Counted from the stretch's first letter, positions 8,937 through 17,771 are shown. The stretch: DNA of 64,000 nucleotides from Acerihabitans sp035013185 (GCF_035013185.1 NZ_JAYGJO010000017.1:1-64000), one strand, 5' to 3'. Numbers and translations: made by a program. Notes: generated by a model not told the origin, from the letters alone.

Positions 8937-9095
8937 ATACCACTAAATAGACCAACGATTAATGGTATATCTTATAGCGTTCAGATAAGCAATAATTTCC
9001 CACTAAAAAGCGCTGTGATGGTCTGGTTATGGCTCAATAATGTGCCTTTCGGCGTTAATTTTTATATCGTGGTATAAGTATAAGTAGATGGTATA
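8937..9095. promoter_or_regulatory. candidate GntR operator half-sites
   Basis: The divergent control region between the binding-protein gene and the GntR gene repeats TGGTAT: at 8963-8968, 9070-9075 and 9089-9094, plus one inverted copy ATACCA at 8937-8942. The two right-hand copies read TGGTATA and are 19 bp apart. HutC-type GntR proteins often bind sites with GGT and ACC ends, so these are candidate binding sites for the adjacent regulator. Confidence 0.4.
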
Positions 9096-9178
9096 CAATG
9101 TTTAGTGACCCCAATGGCGTGATTTGTCGCCATTCTTTTGGTTAAACACCGTACGGTGTATCCAGGTGAAAATAGACC

Positions 9179-9994
9179 ATGGTTCTACCTTCCGAAAAAG
9201 CCGTCGGTAAACGCCCGCGTAAGGCCTATCTGGCAGCACGTCGAGCCCTGCTGAGCCTGCTGGAAACGCCGGAGTACAACCCCGGTGATCAAATTCCCGC
9301 CGAGCGTGAACTGTCGTACATGCTGGGTATCAGTCGCATGACGCTGCGCAAAATCATCGACGAGCTGATAACGAGCGGAATGTTGCAACGTAATGGCAAC
9401 CGTGGCACTTTCCTGGCCGGCACGGCCATTGAGCGGCCGTTAAGCCAGCCGGTGCAACAAGGGATCAGTAAAATCGTCGAATTGAACGGGGCGGTGCCCA
9501 GCAGCAAGCTGATTTTCTTCCATCAGGACGCCGCCAGTTCGCGCATCGCCCGTCTGCTGGATATCAATACCGGTATGCCGGTATTGATTATCAAACGTCT
9601 GCGTTTAGCCAATACCCAACCTTTCTGCCTGGAAACCAGCTATCTCCCCCAGGCGCGGGTACCGGGGCTGTGCGCCGAGGATATGCGTCAAGGCACGTCG
9701 CTTAACCAGTTACTGGCCGAGCGTTATGGCATTATTGGGACGTCGGACGAAGGCACCATCAGGGCAGGTATTATGAGCGAAGAGGAACAACAGTTGTTGC
9801 AAGCCGGACCGGGGGCGCCAGCCCTGACTTATCGTGGGGTTATTTTTGATGCTCTGAAGCAGCCAAACGAATACTTGGTATCGGTAAATCATGCACAGCG
9901 CGTCGCGTTTAAGATAACCACCAATAACCCAGCCAACCCAGAGATACCGTCAGAGGATATCGACCAAGACGGTGCTCAATCTACACCCCGGTAG
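9179..9994 (+). CDS. GntR-family regulator, HutC/FrlR subfamily
   Basis: The 271-aa product has an N-terminal winged helix (residues 15-85; IPAERELSYMLGISRMTLRKI is the recognition region). A UbiC-transcription-regulator-associated ligand domain (about 95-250) is typical of the HutC group, which binds small sugars or amino acids. It is divergent from the glycated-amino-acid genes, the same arrangement as fraR or frlR beside their operons, so it most likely represses that operon and is released by a phosphorylated intermediate. The last 20 residues, rich in Asp, Pro and Ser, go beyond the domain and look disordered. The ATG at 9179 has a weak AGGTG site 12 bases upstream. Confidence 0.85.
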   Translation: MVLPSEKAVGKRPRKAYLAARRALLSLLETPEYNPGDQIPAERELSYMLGISRMTLRKIIDELITSGMLQRNGNRGTFLAGTAIERPLSQPVQQGISKIVELNGAVPSSKLIFFHQDAASSRIARLLDINTGMPVLIIKRLRLANTQPFCLETSYLPQARVPGLCAEDMRQGTSLNQLLAERYGIIGTSDEGTIRAGIMSEEEQQLLQAGPGAPALTYRGVIFDALKQPNEYLVSVNHAQRVAFKITTNNPANPEIPSEDIDQDGAQSTPR

Positions 9995-10066
9995 ACATTC
10001 ATTGTTGTAATAACCTCAATCGACAAGCACTTGCTCGTTTGAGGCTCTCATTGCAGGTTTCTTTTG

Positions 10067-10097
10067 ACCGACCCGTTATCGGGCCGGCCGGGTCGGT
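10067..10097. repeat. inverted repeat between convergent genes
   Basis: ACCGACCCG (10067-10075) and CGGGTCGGT (10089-10097) form a 9-bp stem just past the end of yieL and about 70 bp past the GntR gene. It may be a terminator, but there is no clear T-tract in either direction. Confidence 0.4.
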
Positions 10098-10100
10098 GGG

Positions 10101-11285
10101 TTAACGGAATAGTTTTTGTACAAAATCAATGTAGGCCGGACGCCAAACATCCATCTCATGGCCCAGTTGGGGATAAAGATGGTAGTCAAACTTAATCCCG
10201 CGCTGTTCCAATGTGTGTTTCAGCCCGGCAATATCCTGACCGGTGATATTATCCTTTTCGCCAACCACCACCGTAAAATTGACCAATTGTCGATTGATTT
10301 TTTCCGGATCGTTTAACTGTGCCGCCACGTTGGCGTTAGGGACACTCGTGGTGGTGACACCACTAAAGGTGGCCAGCGCGCTAAAATAATCCAGATGACT
10401 CATACCTGAAACCAGTGTCTGATACCCGCCTTGCGACAGACCCGCTAATGCACGACCGGCGGCATCCTTGCGTACGTGGAATCGTTTATCAATCAGGGGA
10501 ATGATGTCATGGATCAACTCCTGATCGGCCGCCGCCGCATTGCTCGGATAAAACACCTTGCGACGTTCTTTCGGTAGGTAGTTTTCCGGCGTGGTGGTGG
10601 CGGTATCGGTTTCCGTATCGGGAATCACTACCAACATCGGTTTGATTTTCCCTTCAGCCAAGAGATTATCCATGATCTGGGGAATACGTCCTTGATCAAT
10701 GGCCGATAGGCCGCTGTCGCCAAAACCATGGTAAAAATAGAGTACCGGCAGCGGTTCGCTGGCGCTATCGTAACCCGGCGGGGTCCAGACGATCAGTTGA
10801 CGCTCCTTTTTCAGCTCATGGGAGCGGTAAGTCAAGGTACGCAGATCACCATGGGGCACCTTGCGAACGTCTACTATGCTGCCGGGCACCAGAATAAGAC
10901 TGGTATTCACCTGGCGCTGTGGTTTGGTATACGCGGTACCGGTATCAATGCTGCGGAAACCATCTACATTAAAAAAGTATTCATACAAATTGGGTTTCAT
11001 CGGCGCGGAGCGAAAGGTCCAAATGCCATTAGCATCTTTATTCATCGGATGGGCCACAAAGCTTTCCGGCGTGGCACCGGTAAACAGCGTGACCTTCTTG
11101 GCGGTAGGTGCAAACAAACGAAAACTAATACTCTTATCCGCGTTTACGCCGGTCACGTATTGCTTAACCGCCTGGTCTTGCGGCGGCAATGGCGGGAAAC
11201 CTGCTGGTAAGGTAACTGCGCCGACATTAAACGTCGAGCACAATAAAAAACCTGGGATGATGAATGAAAGAGACGTTTTTTTCAT
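10101..11285 (-). CDS. yieL: secreted alpha/beta-hydrolase esterase, YieL type
   Basis: The 394-aa protein has a signal peptide (cut near FNVGA), an N-terminal immunoglobulin-like/CBM48-type domain (about 35-140) and a C-terminal esterase-D-type alpha/beta hydrolase (about 155-394). Visible features are the oxyanion region YFYHGFGD, the nucleophile motif GLSQGG and a C-terminal catalytic His in QLGHEMD. In E. coli yieL follows bglH, and the same order holds here 45 bp after the porin gene. It probably removes acyl groups from glycosides in the periplasm or outside the cell, making substrates that can enter through BglH and BglF. The precise ester is unknown; database labels such as xylanase are not supported by visible motifs. 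Confidence 0.85.
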   Translation of the reverse strand: MKKTSLSFIIPGFLLCSTFNVGAVTLPAGFPPLPPQDQAVKQYVTGVNADKSISFRLFAPTAKKVTLFTGATPESFVAHPMNKDANGIWTFRSAPMKPNLYEYFFNVDGFRSIDTGTAYTKPQRQVNTSLILVPGSIVDVRKVPHGDLRTLTYRSHELKKERQLIVWTPPGYDSASEPLPVLYFYHGFGDSGLSAIDQGRIPQIMDNLLAEGKIKPMLVVIPDTETDTATTTPENYLPKERRKVFYPSNAAAADQELIHDIIPLIDKRFHVRKDAAGRALAGLSQGGYQTLVSGMSHLDYFSALATFSGVTTTSVPNANVAAQLNDPEKINRQLVNFTVVVGEKDNITGQDIAGLKHTLEQRGIKFDYHLYPQLGHEMDVWRPAYIDFVQKLFR

Positions 11286-11330
11286 TATTTTGATCCTTTA
11301 TTTATCTACTTTGTTAAAAAACACAATGTG

Positions 11331-12968
11331 TTACCACCAGGCTTCGGCCTGAATACCCAACGTAAATTGATCTTTTTTGCTATCCTGGAAACTAAAGTTA
11401 GATAACTGGTTCTCCAACACGTGGATATAGGTACCATAAAAACGGATTTCAGGCCGTGAGGTCAGCATACTGGTGTCCACTTTCAGCGCGTGATACAGAG
11501 TGGTTTTGTACGCCGATTCTTTTAAATCTTGGCCCGCCTGGGTTTTATTGGTCTGGGTAAACCAGCCCAATTCCACACCCGTCTGGTTATAATTATCCCA
11601 AATCCAGGCGGGGCGCACGACGGTGCGGAAGCTTTCATAATCACTGTGAGCACCGCTTTCGTAGCTATACACATCGTTGCCGCGAGAATAGACCAGTGCG
11701 TTAGCCATAATGATCTGTTTCGCCAGGTACATTTCACCCTGGGAAATTGCCCGCAGCGCCACGCCATTAGTATGGTCACCGTAATAATAACCGTTATAGC
11801 CCATAAATGGACTGGCACCAGAATAGCGGGCGAAGCTACTGGCAAAAGAATTATTGGCGCCTTGTAGGGTAAACTCATTAAACCCTTTACGACTAAGTTG
11901 CTGGCGCACAATCACTGCGGCCATCCATGCATCCTTGAGTTTAAAATAGCTGCCATTGCGCTCATTGTCATCTTGAGTATCATTTTTATTGGCTAACGCG
12001 TATTTACCCATAAATGACAATGTCGCACTGTCCCAAAGTGGAATGTTTTTATAACGTAAATCCAGTGAATTGGTATTCATCTGGGTTTTGCTGGCAAAAT
12101 CCCGTGAATACACGTCCAGATCTTCGCGGGTCAAAGACATATCCAATTTGCCGATTCCAGCATTCATATTTTCAATACCTACACCACCGCCGGAATCGGT
12201 TCTCACACTTTTCCAATCTAGCATTTGGATTTCATATACCGGTAACGCATGCTTGCCTACCCAGAAATCCGCCTCCGGTGCGAATGGCAAAAAACCTTTC
12301 GTAGTTAAGTAAATATCGGAGAATTGCAGTTTATTTTCGTTGCTGCTGTCGTCACCGAACCAACCAGCGCTATATTGTTGTCCAACATTACCATCAAGTT
12401 TAATCACCGCCTGGGCAGTTTTGCCATCTTGGTTGTAAACCCGCTGTTTTAGGAAAAGATCGAACCAACCACTATACTCATTGCCAAAACGTCCCAATGA
12501 ACCAATGGCATAGGACTTGGGTGATCCATTGCTACCACTAGCCCAACCGGTGCGGATATAACCGGAATAGGTAAACCCGATATCATCTTTGACATACTGG
12601 CTAATATCCTTAAGGCTCAGTTGCGGTGGTGTCGTTACGCGGGTCGCGGAGGATCCGTCGGCCGACACATTCGACGGTGCCGTAGCCACGGCGCCTGAAC
12701 TTACTGCTGCGACAGGCAAGGCAGCGGACCGGCCGGCGGTGCTGGTCGATTGCTGATTTGTGTTCGCCGCACGTTGCCGTTCAGCATTCGCCTTATACGC
12801 TATAAATTCATTTTTCGTGTTTTGTAGCTCTTTTTTGTTGGCGTTCAGTTCCTGTTCTAATAACTCCAGACGTTGTTCAACCGTTAATTTCGCCGCCAGC
12901 GCATGATTAGATAAAAGTGCTGTGCTGATTAGGACTACCATTATTTTTAGAGGGTACAATTTCATCAT
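11331..12968 (-). CDS. bglH: carbohydrate-specific outer-membrane porin BglH
   Basis: The 545-aa product is a LamB-family porin for aryl-beta-glucosides. It has a signal peptide (ending SNHALA), then a coiled-coil segment (LTVEQRLELLEQELNANKKE, about 27-60), a Ser/Thr/Ala linker, and an 18-strand barrel that ends in a C-terminal aromatic residue (EAWW). The extra N-terminal coiled coil distinguishes BglH and ScrY from LamB. Two adjacent ATGs (12968 and 12965) follow AGAGGA; the first has the better spacing. It is the fourth gene of the bgl operon. A terminator-like hairpin lies just before it, so its expression may be lower than that of bglB. Confidence 0.93.
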   Translation of the reverse strand: MMKLYPLKIMVVLISTALLSNHALAAKLTVEQRLELLEQELNANKKELQNTKNEFIAYKANAERQRAANTNQQSTSTAGRSAALPVAAVSSGAVATAPSNVSADGSSATRVTTPPQLSLKDISQYVKDDIGFTYSGYIRTGWASGSNGSPKSYAIGSLGRFGNEYSGWFDLFLKQRVYNQDGKTAQAVIKLDGNVGQQYSAGWFGDDSSNENKLQFSDIYLTTKGFLPFAPEADFWVGKHALPVYEIQMLDWKSVRTDSGGGVGIENMNAGIGKLDMSLTREDLDVYSRDFASKTQMNTNSLDLRYKNIPLWDSATLSFMGKYALANKNDTQDDNERNGSYFKLKDAWMAAVIVRQQLSRKGFNEFTLQGANNSFASSFARYSGASPFMGYNGYYYGDHTNGVALRAISQGEMYLAKQIIMANALVYSRGNDVYSYESGAHSDYESFRTVVRPAWIWDNYNQTGVELGWFTQTNKTQAGQDLKESAYKTTLYHALKVDTSMLTSRPEIRFYGTYIHVLENQLSNFSFQDSKKDQFTLGIQAEAWW

Positions 12969-12998
12969 GACTATCCTCTGATGAATAATATAAAGACC

Positions 12999-13040
12999 AA
13001 AAAAAACCAACCTATCGGTCCGCTATAATGCCAATAGGTT
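12999..13040 (-). terminator. terminator-like hairpin upstream of bglH
   Basis: On the - strand AACCTAT pairs with ATAGGTT (arms at 13034-13040 and 13009-13015), followed by GG and eight T. It lies 30-70 bases before the bglH start, so it can reduce read-through from bglB into bglH. I find no full antiterminator sequence in front of it, although a partial CAGGCAACC overlaps its 5' arm. Confidence 0.6.
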
Positions 13041-13045
13041 GCCTG

Positions 13046-13079
13046 CCGGTCGGCGCGCTAACGTCGACCGGTATTTTTT
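13046..13079 (+). terminator. plus-strand terminator-like hairpin in the bglB-bglH gap
   Basis: CCGGTCG (13046-13052) and CGACCGG (13065-13071) form a GC-rich stem followed by TATTTTTT. As a terminator it works only on the + strand, where no gene ends. It would block antisense transcription, or act as a stable hairpin in the bgl mRNA. Confidence 0.55.
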
Positions 13080-13089
13080 GCGCAATAGT

Positions 13090-13121
13090 CCTCTTAGCGT
13101 TCATGCCAAGAGGCGTTTTTT
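13090..13121 (+). terminator. second plus-strand terminator-like hairpin in the bglB-bglH gap
   Basis: CCTCTT (13090-13095) and AAGAGG (13108-13113) are followed by CG and six T on the + strand. Like the neighbouring hairpin it faces against the operon. On the - strand it falls just after the bglB stop codon and could protect the upstream mRNA from exonucleases. Confidence 0.5.
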
Positions 13122-13150
13122 AGGCTAGGTTGCGTGCCTACTGCGCTTAT

Positions 13151-14545
13151 TTATTTCAGGTGGGCACCGTTGCTTTTAATAATGTCCGCGTACCAGTAAA
13201 AGCTTTTTTTCCGTCGCCGTGCCAACGATCCTTTACCGGCGTCATCACGATCGACATAAATAAAACCATAACGTTTGGACATTTGTGCCGTAGAGGCGCT
13301 GATCAAATCAATTGGCCCCCAACTGGTATACCCCATCACCTCGACGCCATCCTGTAGCGCCTCGCCGATTTGTGCTAGATGATCGTTAAGATAGGAAATT
13401 CGATAGTCATCGTTAATAGCCCCCTCCTTGTCAATGATATCCTTGGCGCCCAGGCCGTTTTCTACCACAAACAGCGGTTTCTGATAGCGATCGTAGAGCT
13501 CATTTAGAATAATGCGCAAACCGATAGGATCGATTTGCCAGCCCCATTCCGAACTCGGCAAATGCGGATTTGGCACCATGCTGAGGATATTGCCGCGTGC
13601 CTGCTGGTTGAGTTGCTCATCGGTGGTCACACAACCGGTCATGTAATAACTGAACGAGATGAAATCAACCGTATGGCCAAGGTCGATACGGTCTTGCGGC
13701 GTAATATCAAGGGTGACGCCCAGCTCGCGAAACAAACGGCCCATATAGGCTGGATAAGCGCCGCGTGCCTGCACATCGGAAAAATAGAGCCACTCGCGGT
13801 TTTTCCACTGGCTTTTCAACACATCCGCCGGCCGACTGGATAAGGGGTACATCAGCGCGCCAATAATCATATTGCCAATGCGCGCGCCAGGTATCAGTTC
13901 ATGACATGCCCGCACAGCTCTGGCGCTGGCCACTAATTGGTGATGAATGGCTTGGTAGATGTCCTGTTTGCTGCTTTGCGCTGACAGGCCGATGCCGTTA
14001 AACGGCGCATGCAGGGCACAATTAATTTCGTTAAAGGTCAGCCAGTATTTTACCTTATGCCGGTAACGCTCGAACACCGTGCGGGCATAGCGCTCAAAAC
14101 AATCGATAGTGGCACGGTCAGCCCAGCCGCCATAACGCGTCACCAACCCATAAGGCATTTCATAGTGAGACAACGTGACCAATGGCTCAATGCCGTATTT
14201 GGCCATTTCATCCAAGACCCGATCATAAAATGCGAGGCCAGCCTCATTAGGGATATCCTCATCACCCATAGGGAATATTCGGGTCCATGCAATGGAAATG
14301 CGCAGACATTTGAAACCCATTTCGGCAAACAGTGCGATATCTTCCGGGTATCGATGGTAAAAATCGATAGCGAGATCCTTTAGTGCATGGTCCCCTTCCT
14401 TGCGCTCCACCCGGTCGCCGAAAATGCCATTTGGCAGCATATCAGCAGTGGAAAGTCCCTTGCCATCAGCCAAATAGGCCCCTTCAATTTGGTTGGCGGC
14501 AGTGGCACCGCCCCATAAAAAGTTATCTGGAAATACATATTTCAT
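13151..14545 (-). CDS. bglB: 6-phospho-beta-glucosidase
   Basis: This 464-aa glycoside hydrolase family 1 enzyme cleaves phosphorylated aryl-beta-glucosides (salicin or arbutin phosphate) in the cytoplasm to glucose 6-phosphate and the aglycone. The acid/base Glu is in TFNEIN (E173) and the nucleophile is in VENG (E362). It matches E. coli BglB over its full length, for example in the N-terminal FLWGGATAANQ and near-C-terminal SQMSKRYGFI regions (here AQMSKRYGFI). The gene lies 40 bp after bglF and is translated from the ATG at 14545 with an AGGAG site upstream. Confidence 0.96.
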   Translation of the reverse strand: MKYVFPDNFLWGGATAANQIEGAYLADGKGLSTADMLPNGIFGDRVERKEGDHALKDLAIDFYHRYPEDIALFAEMGFKCLRISIAWTRIFPMGDEDIPNEAGLAFYDRVLDEMAKYGIEPLVTLSHYEMPYGLVTRYGGWADRATIDCFERYARTVFERYRHKVKYWLTFNEINCALHAPFNGIGLSAQSSKQDIYQAIHHQLVASARAVRACHELIPGARIGNMIIGALMYPLSSRPADVLKSQWKNREWLYFSDVQARGAYPAYMGRLFRELGVTLDITPQDRIDLGHTVDFISFSYYMTGCVTTDEQLNQQARGNILSMVPNPHLPSSEWGWQIDPIGLRIILNELYDRYQKPLFVVENGLGAKDIIDKEGAINDDYRISYLNDHLAQIGEALQDGVEVMGYTSWGPIDLISASTAQMSKRYGFIYVDRDDAGKGSLARRRKKSFYWYADIIKSNGAHLK

Positions 14546-14585
14546 TTCTTAACTCCTCAGTTCGGCACAGCGTTTTGCCGACGAT

Positions 14586-16475
14586 TCAACGTATGATGGT
14601 CAGCAATGGCAATCCCGCAACGATGTGCTCATCGGTTACCGGCAACACATCCATAAAACAATCACTGTTAGTGATTAATACTGGCGTGGTGATATCAAAA
14701 CCCGCAGCAACAATTGCCGGCAGATCGAATTCAATCAACAGATCACCTTTCCTGACGGTTTCACCGACGCTGACATGGGCGGTAAAATACTGGCCATCGA
14801 GCTTAACGGTATCGATGCCGACATGGATCAACAGTTCAATCCCCTCCTCTGATTCCAGGCCGATGGCATGGTGCGTCTTGAACAACGAGGCCACGGTGCC
14901 GTCAACCGGTGACACTACCCGGCCAGCGCTCGGTATAATTGCAACTCCTTTGCCCAACAGGCCACTGGAGAACGTTGGGTCGGTCATCGCGGACAGCGGT
15001 GAGAGTTCGCCGTCTAGCGGACTGCTGATCAACTGCCTGCGCAGCATCGGTTCGGTTTGACTCGGTGCTGGCATTGTCGGATTATTCGCTGGCGCAGGGG
15101 TCTGTTCAACGCGATTAAAGGCAAATAAACAGGTTGCAATGGCGGCGAAACCAAAAGCCAGCAATGCCCCAACCCCTGCGGCCCAGAAAGAGGCATCCAG
15201 TCCAGCGGGGGAAATAATTTGGGTAAAGGTGAATACGCCGGGAAAGCCGAACGAATAGGCCGTAGTGTGATAAAAGCCCAGTACCGCGGCACCCAATGCA
15301 CCCCCGACACAGCCAAAAATAAAGGGCCGGCGCGTAGGCAAGTTCACCCCGTACACCGCCGGTTCGGTAATTCCCACCAGCGCGGCGGATACCGCTGAAC
15401 CGGCAATGCCCTTAATCTTGGCATCGCGTGTGCGCAGCATCACCCCCAGCGCAGCGCCCGCTTGCCCCAATACCGCCGGCATCAACAACGGCAGCAAGGT
15501 ATCGTGGCCCAGCATGCTTAAATTATTGATCATCAGCGGCACCAGTCCCCAATGCAAACCGAACATGACGCACACTTGCCAAAACGCACCGGCCAAGGCA
15601 CCAGCCAAGGCGGAATTCAGTCCGTAAACCACTTGATAACCCGCAGCCAACATCTGGCCAAGCCAGGTCGCAGCGGGACCTACCAATAAGAACACCAGCG
15701 GGACCGTAATGACGACACACAAAAGCGGCGTGAAAAAATTACGAATATTGGCGTGTAATAGGGCGTTGAGTGGTTTTTCCAGGCGGCAAGATAACCACGC
15801 GGCAAATATTATCGGAATGACGGAAGATGAATAATTAATAAAGGTAATCGGCAGCCCCAGAAAATAGAGCGTTTCAGCACCGGGTTGCCCCATCGCCGAG
15901 AACGCGGCGATCATGGTGGGATGTACCAGCGTGCCGCCAATGACCATGGTGACAAAAGGATTACCACCAAATTTTTTGCCGGCGGTATAACCCAAGACGA
16001 TGGGGAAAAAATAAAACAATGTATCGCTGGCAGCATATAATATTTTATAGGTACCGGTTGCGCTGCTGACCCAACCGCAGACCAAGGCTAAAGCCAAAAA
16101 ACCCTTTAAAATCCCCGATGCGGCCATAATACCGATAATAGGCGTGAAAATGCCGGAAATCACATCAATGAAACGCGCCGCAATATTCTCTTTTGCACCA
16201 TTGCTACTTTCATCAGCGCTGATTTCCCCCAAACCCGTTGCCTTCATAACGGCCTGATAAACGTCACCGACATGATTGCCGATAACCACTTGGAACTGGC
16301 CACCGCTTTCGACCACCATGATCACCCCTGGATTGCGTTTCAGGGCAGCGGCGTTGGCTTTATGCTGGTCTTTGAGTTTGAAACGCAAACGCGTGGCACA
16401 GTGCTCCAAGCTATTGATATTGCTAGTGCCACCTACCCCTGTAACGATTTCATTGGCGAGTGCTTCATATTTCAT
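14586..16475 (-). CDS. bglF: beta-glucoside PTS transporter subunit IIABC
   Basis: The 629-aa inner-membrane protein imports and phosphorylates beta-glucosides using phosphate from HPr. Its domains run IIB (1-90, phospho-Cys at C26 in EHCATRLRF), membrane IIC (about 100-460) and IIA (about 480-629, phospho-His in the LIHVGIDTVKLDG region). BglF also controls the antiterminator BglG by reversible phosphorylation, so sensing and transport are linked. It matches E. coli BglF throughout. The gene sits behind an antiterminator/terminator pair and ahead of bglB. Confidence 0.96.
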   Translation of the reverse strand: MKYEALANEIVTGVGGTSNINSLEHCATRLRFKLKDQHKANAAALKRNPGVIMVVESGGQFQVVIGNHVGDVYQAVMKATGLGEISADESSNGAKENIAARFIDVISGIFTPIIGIMAASGILKGFLALALVCGWVSSATGTYKILYAASDTLFYFFPIVLGYTAGKKFGGNPFVTMVIGGTLVHPTMIAAFSAMGQPGAETLYFLGLPITFINYSSSVIPIIFAAWLSCRLEKPLNALLHANIRNFFTPLLCVVITVPLVFLLVGPAATWLGQMLAAGYQVVYGLNSALAGALAGAFWQVCVMFGLHWGLVPLMINNLSMLGHDTLLPLLMPAVLGQAGAALGVMLRTRDAKIKGIAGSAVSAALVGITEPAVYGVNLPTRRPFIFGCVGGALGAAVLGFYHTTAYSFGFPGVFTFTQIISPAGLDASFWAAGVGALLAFGFAAIATCLFAFNRVEQTPAPANNPTMPAPSQTEPMLRRQLISSPLDGELSPLSAMTDPTFSSGLLGKGVAIIPSAGRVVSPVDGTVASLFKTHHAIGLESEEGIELLIHVGIDTVKLDGQYFTAHVSVGETVRKGDLLIEFDLPAIVAAGFDITTPVLITNSDCFMDVLPVTDEHIVAGLPLLTIIR

Positions 16476-16548
16476 GATCCGTCCTTAACACCGAGTAACT
16501 ACACAGGAACAACTGGGCGGCTTGCCGTCCAAACGCTGTATTTAGGGC

Positions 16549-16610
16549 AAAAAAAAACCTAAATATTCTTTTCCAGCGCACAGAGTTTGCGTGGAAAAAA
16601 TATTTAGGTT
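16549..16610 (-). terminator. BglG-controlled terminator between bglG and bglF
   Basis: On the - strand a long hairpin with arms ending AACCTAAATATT and AATATTTAGGTT (16556-16610) is followed by a run of T (A-run at 16549-16557 on +). Its 5' arm overlaps the end of the upstream antiterminator element, so the two structures exclude each other. Confidence 0.9.
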
Positions 16611-16667
16611 TTGCCTGTAATGCCTGACATGCACCTTATGGCGTTTGCGGCTTTACAGTAACAATCC
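16607..16667 (-). promoter_or_regulatory. second ribonucleic antiterminator (RAT), enlarged loop
   Basis: On the - strand the 5' half GGATTGTTACTG (16667-16656) and 3' half CAGGCAAAACC (16617-16607) are the conserved RAT halves bound by BglG. They are separated by 38 bases. The first five on each side (TGTAA with TTACA) extend the stem, leaving an apical loop of about 30 bases. A usual RAT, like the one before bglG here, has only a few loop bases. Bound BglG would keep the downstream terminator open. Confidence 0.85.
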
Positions 16668-16832
16668 GTATGCTATTTCATTACGACTATCCAAGCGCAC
16701 GGTTCGATTTCCGCACACACTGAAATAGCAACATCTCTTCGATTATAGTGACTAATTTATTTTATCATTGCAACAGGTTCATTGAATTTCAGGTGGATAA
16801 CGTGATGGGGTTAACGTTATCTTACCACTTAT

Positions 16833-17678
16833 TTACTCTTCTTCCGGCCGTTCTGTTCGCACCCGCTCAATATGGATACACAGGAACAGCATCTCTTCTT
16901 TGGTTAATAAATATTCATATTTATCCAAGATGAAAATCTGTATTTTTTGCGCACACTGATAAGCAATGACATATTTGTCGCGGACCAGATCGTGCAAGGA
17001 TTCGTCATCGCTATATACGCCATTTTTACCCAGCATGCGCTGGGCAAAAAACTTAAGATGCGTAACAAACCGGTGATAACTTAACGACTGCTCATTATAA
17101 TTGAGCTGCAGTTGGTATTTAACGATATTGAGGATTTCTTGCATAACATGGGTGATTTGAATCACCTCGGGCATTTCACCGTCGAGCTGTGCGTTAACCA
17201 GATGCAAGGCAATAAATCCCGCCTCATCCTCGGGCAACCTTACGCCAAGGCGGTGGTTGATAATCTCCAGCGCCTCAAGGCCAACCGCGAACTCATTGGG
17301 ATAGAGCCGCTTGATTTCCCATTGCAAACCATTGCGCAGATCCACACCCTGCTTGTGCCGTTCAATGGCGAAATGGCAGTGATCGATCAGGGAAATAAAC
17401 ACACTGTTTTGCAACTTTCCGGTTAATCGCAGCTTTGCCAAAGCGATGATACGATCGGCGGTAGTCAGCACCTCAAGGGGAATTTCCGCCAGCAGACTGC
17501 CTAAACGCGCGTTCAGTTCGCCACTTTTCAGCGCAAACACCTTCTCAATTAAACTTTCGTCCAGTGCATCACCCGGTTTTTTTTTAAACCCCAGACCGCG
17601 TCCCATCACCACCTGTTCGAGACAATCCTTATCCATGACGATAACGACATTATTATTGAGTATTTTGTCAATTTTCAT
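16833..17678 (-). CDS. bglG: transcriptional antiterminator BglG
   Basis: The 281-aa RNA-binding protein binds RAT hairpins as a dimer and prevents termination in the bgl operon. An N-terminal co-antiterminator domain (residues 1-55, MKIDKILNNNVVIVMD) is followed by two PTS regulation domains whose conserved histidines (for example in LIDHCHFAIERH and FLCIHIERV) are phosphorylated by HPr or BglF. The ATG at 17678 matches the BglG/LicT family start; a longer frame to 17795 would run through the leader terminator. It is the first gene of bglGFBH-yieL. Confidence 0.95.
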   Translation of the reverse strand: MKIDKILNNNVVIVMDKDCLEQVVMGRGLGFKKKPGDALDESLIEKVFALKSGELNARLGSLLAEIPLEVLTTADRIIALAKLRLTGKLQNSVFISLIDHCHFAIERHKQGVDLRNGLQWEIKRLYPNEFAVGLEALEIINHRLGVRLPEDEAGFIALHLVNAQLDGEMPEVIQITHVMQEILNIVKYQLQLNYNEQSLSYHRFVTHLKFFAQRMLGKNGVYSDDESLHDLVRDKYVIAYQCAQKIQIFILDKYEYLLTKEEMLFLCIHIERVRTERPEEE

Positions 17679-17695
17679 CGCCCAATCCCAAAATG

Positions 17696-17735
17696 CAAAA
17701 AACCAGATATCAGACTCGATGTCAAATATCTGGTT
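17696..17735 (-). terminator. BglG-controlled leader terminator upstream of bglG
   Basis: On the - strand AACCAGATAT and ATATCTGGTT (17735-17726 and 17710-17701) form the stem, followed by six T. It overlaps the last bases of the leader RAT, which is the standard attenuation switch of bgl operons. Confidence 0.92.
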
Positions 17736-17760
17736 TTGCCTGCTAACGCAGTAACAATCC
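17732..17760 (-). promoter_or_regulatory. first ribonucleic antiterminator (RAT) in the bgl leader
   Basis: A 29-base element on the - strand begins GGATTGTTACTGC and ends GCAGGCAAAACC, almost identical to the E. coli bgl leader RAT. BglG binding stabilises it and prevents the overlapping terminator from forming, so transcription continues only when a beta-glucoside is being transported. Confidence 0.95.
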
Positions 17761-17771
17761 AACTGGCTATT

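Noticed and set aside
13009..13060. A third BglG antiterminator before bglH
   Set aside because: Only CAGGCAACC resembles the RAT 3' half; the essential GGATTGTTACTG half is missing.
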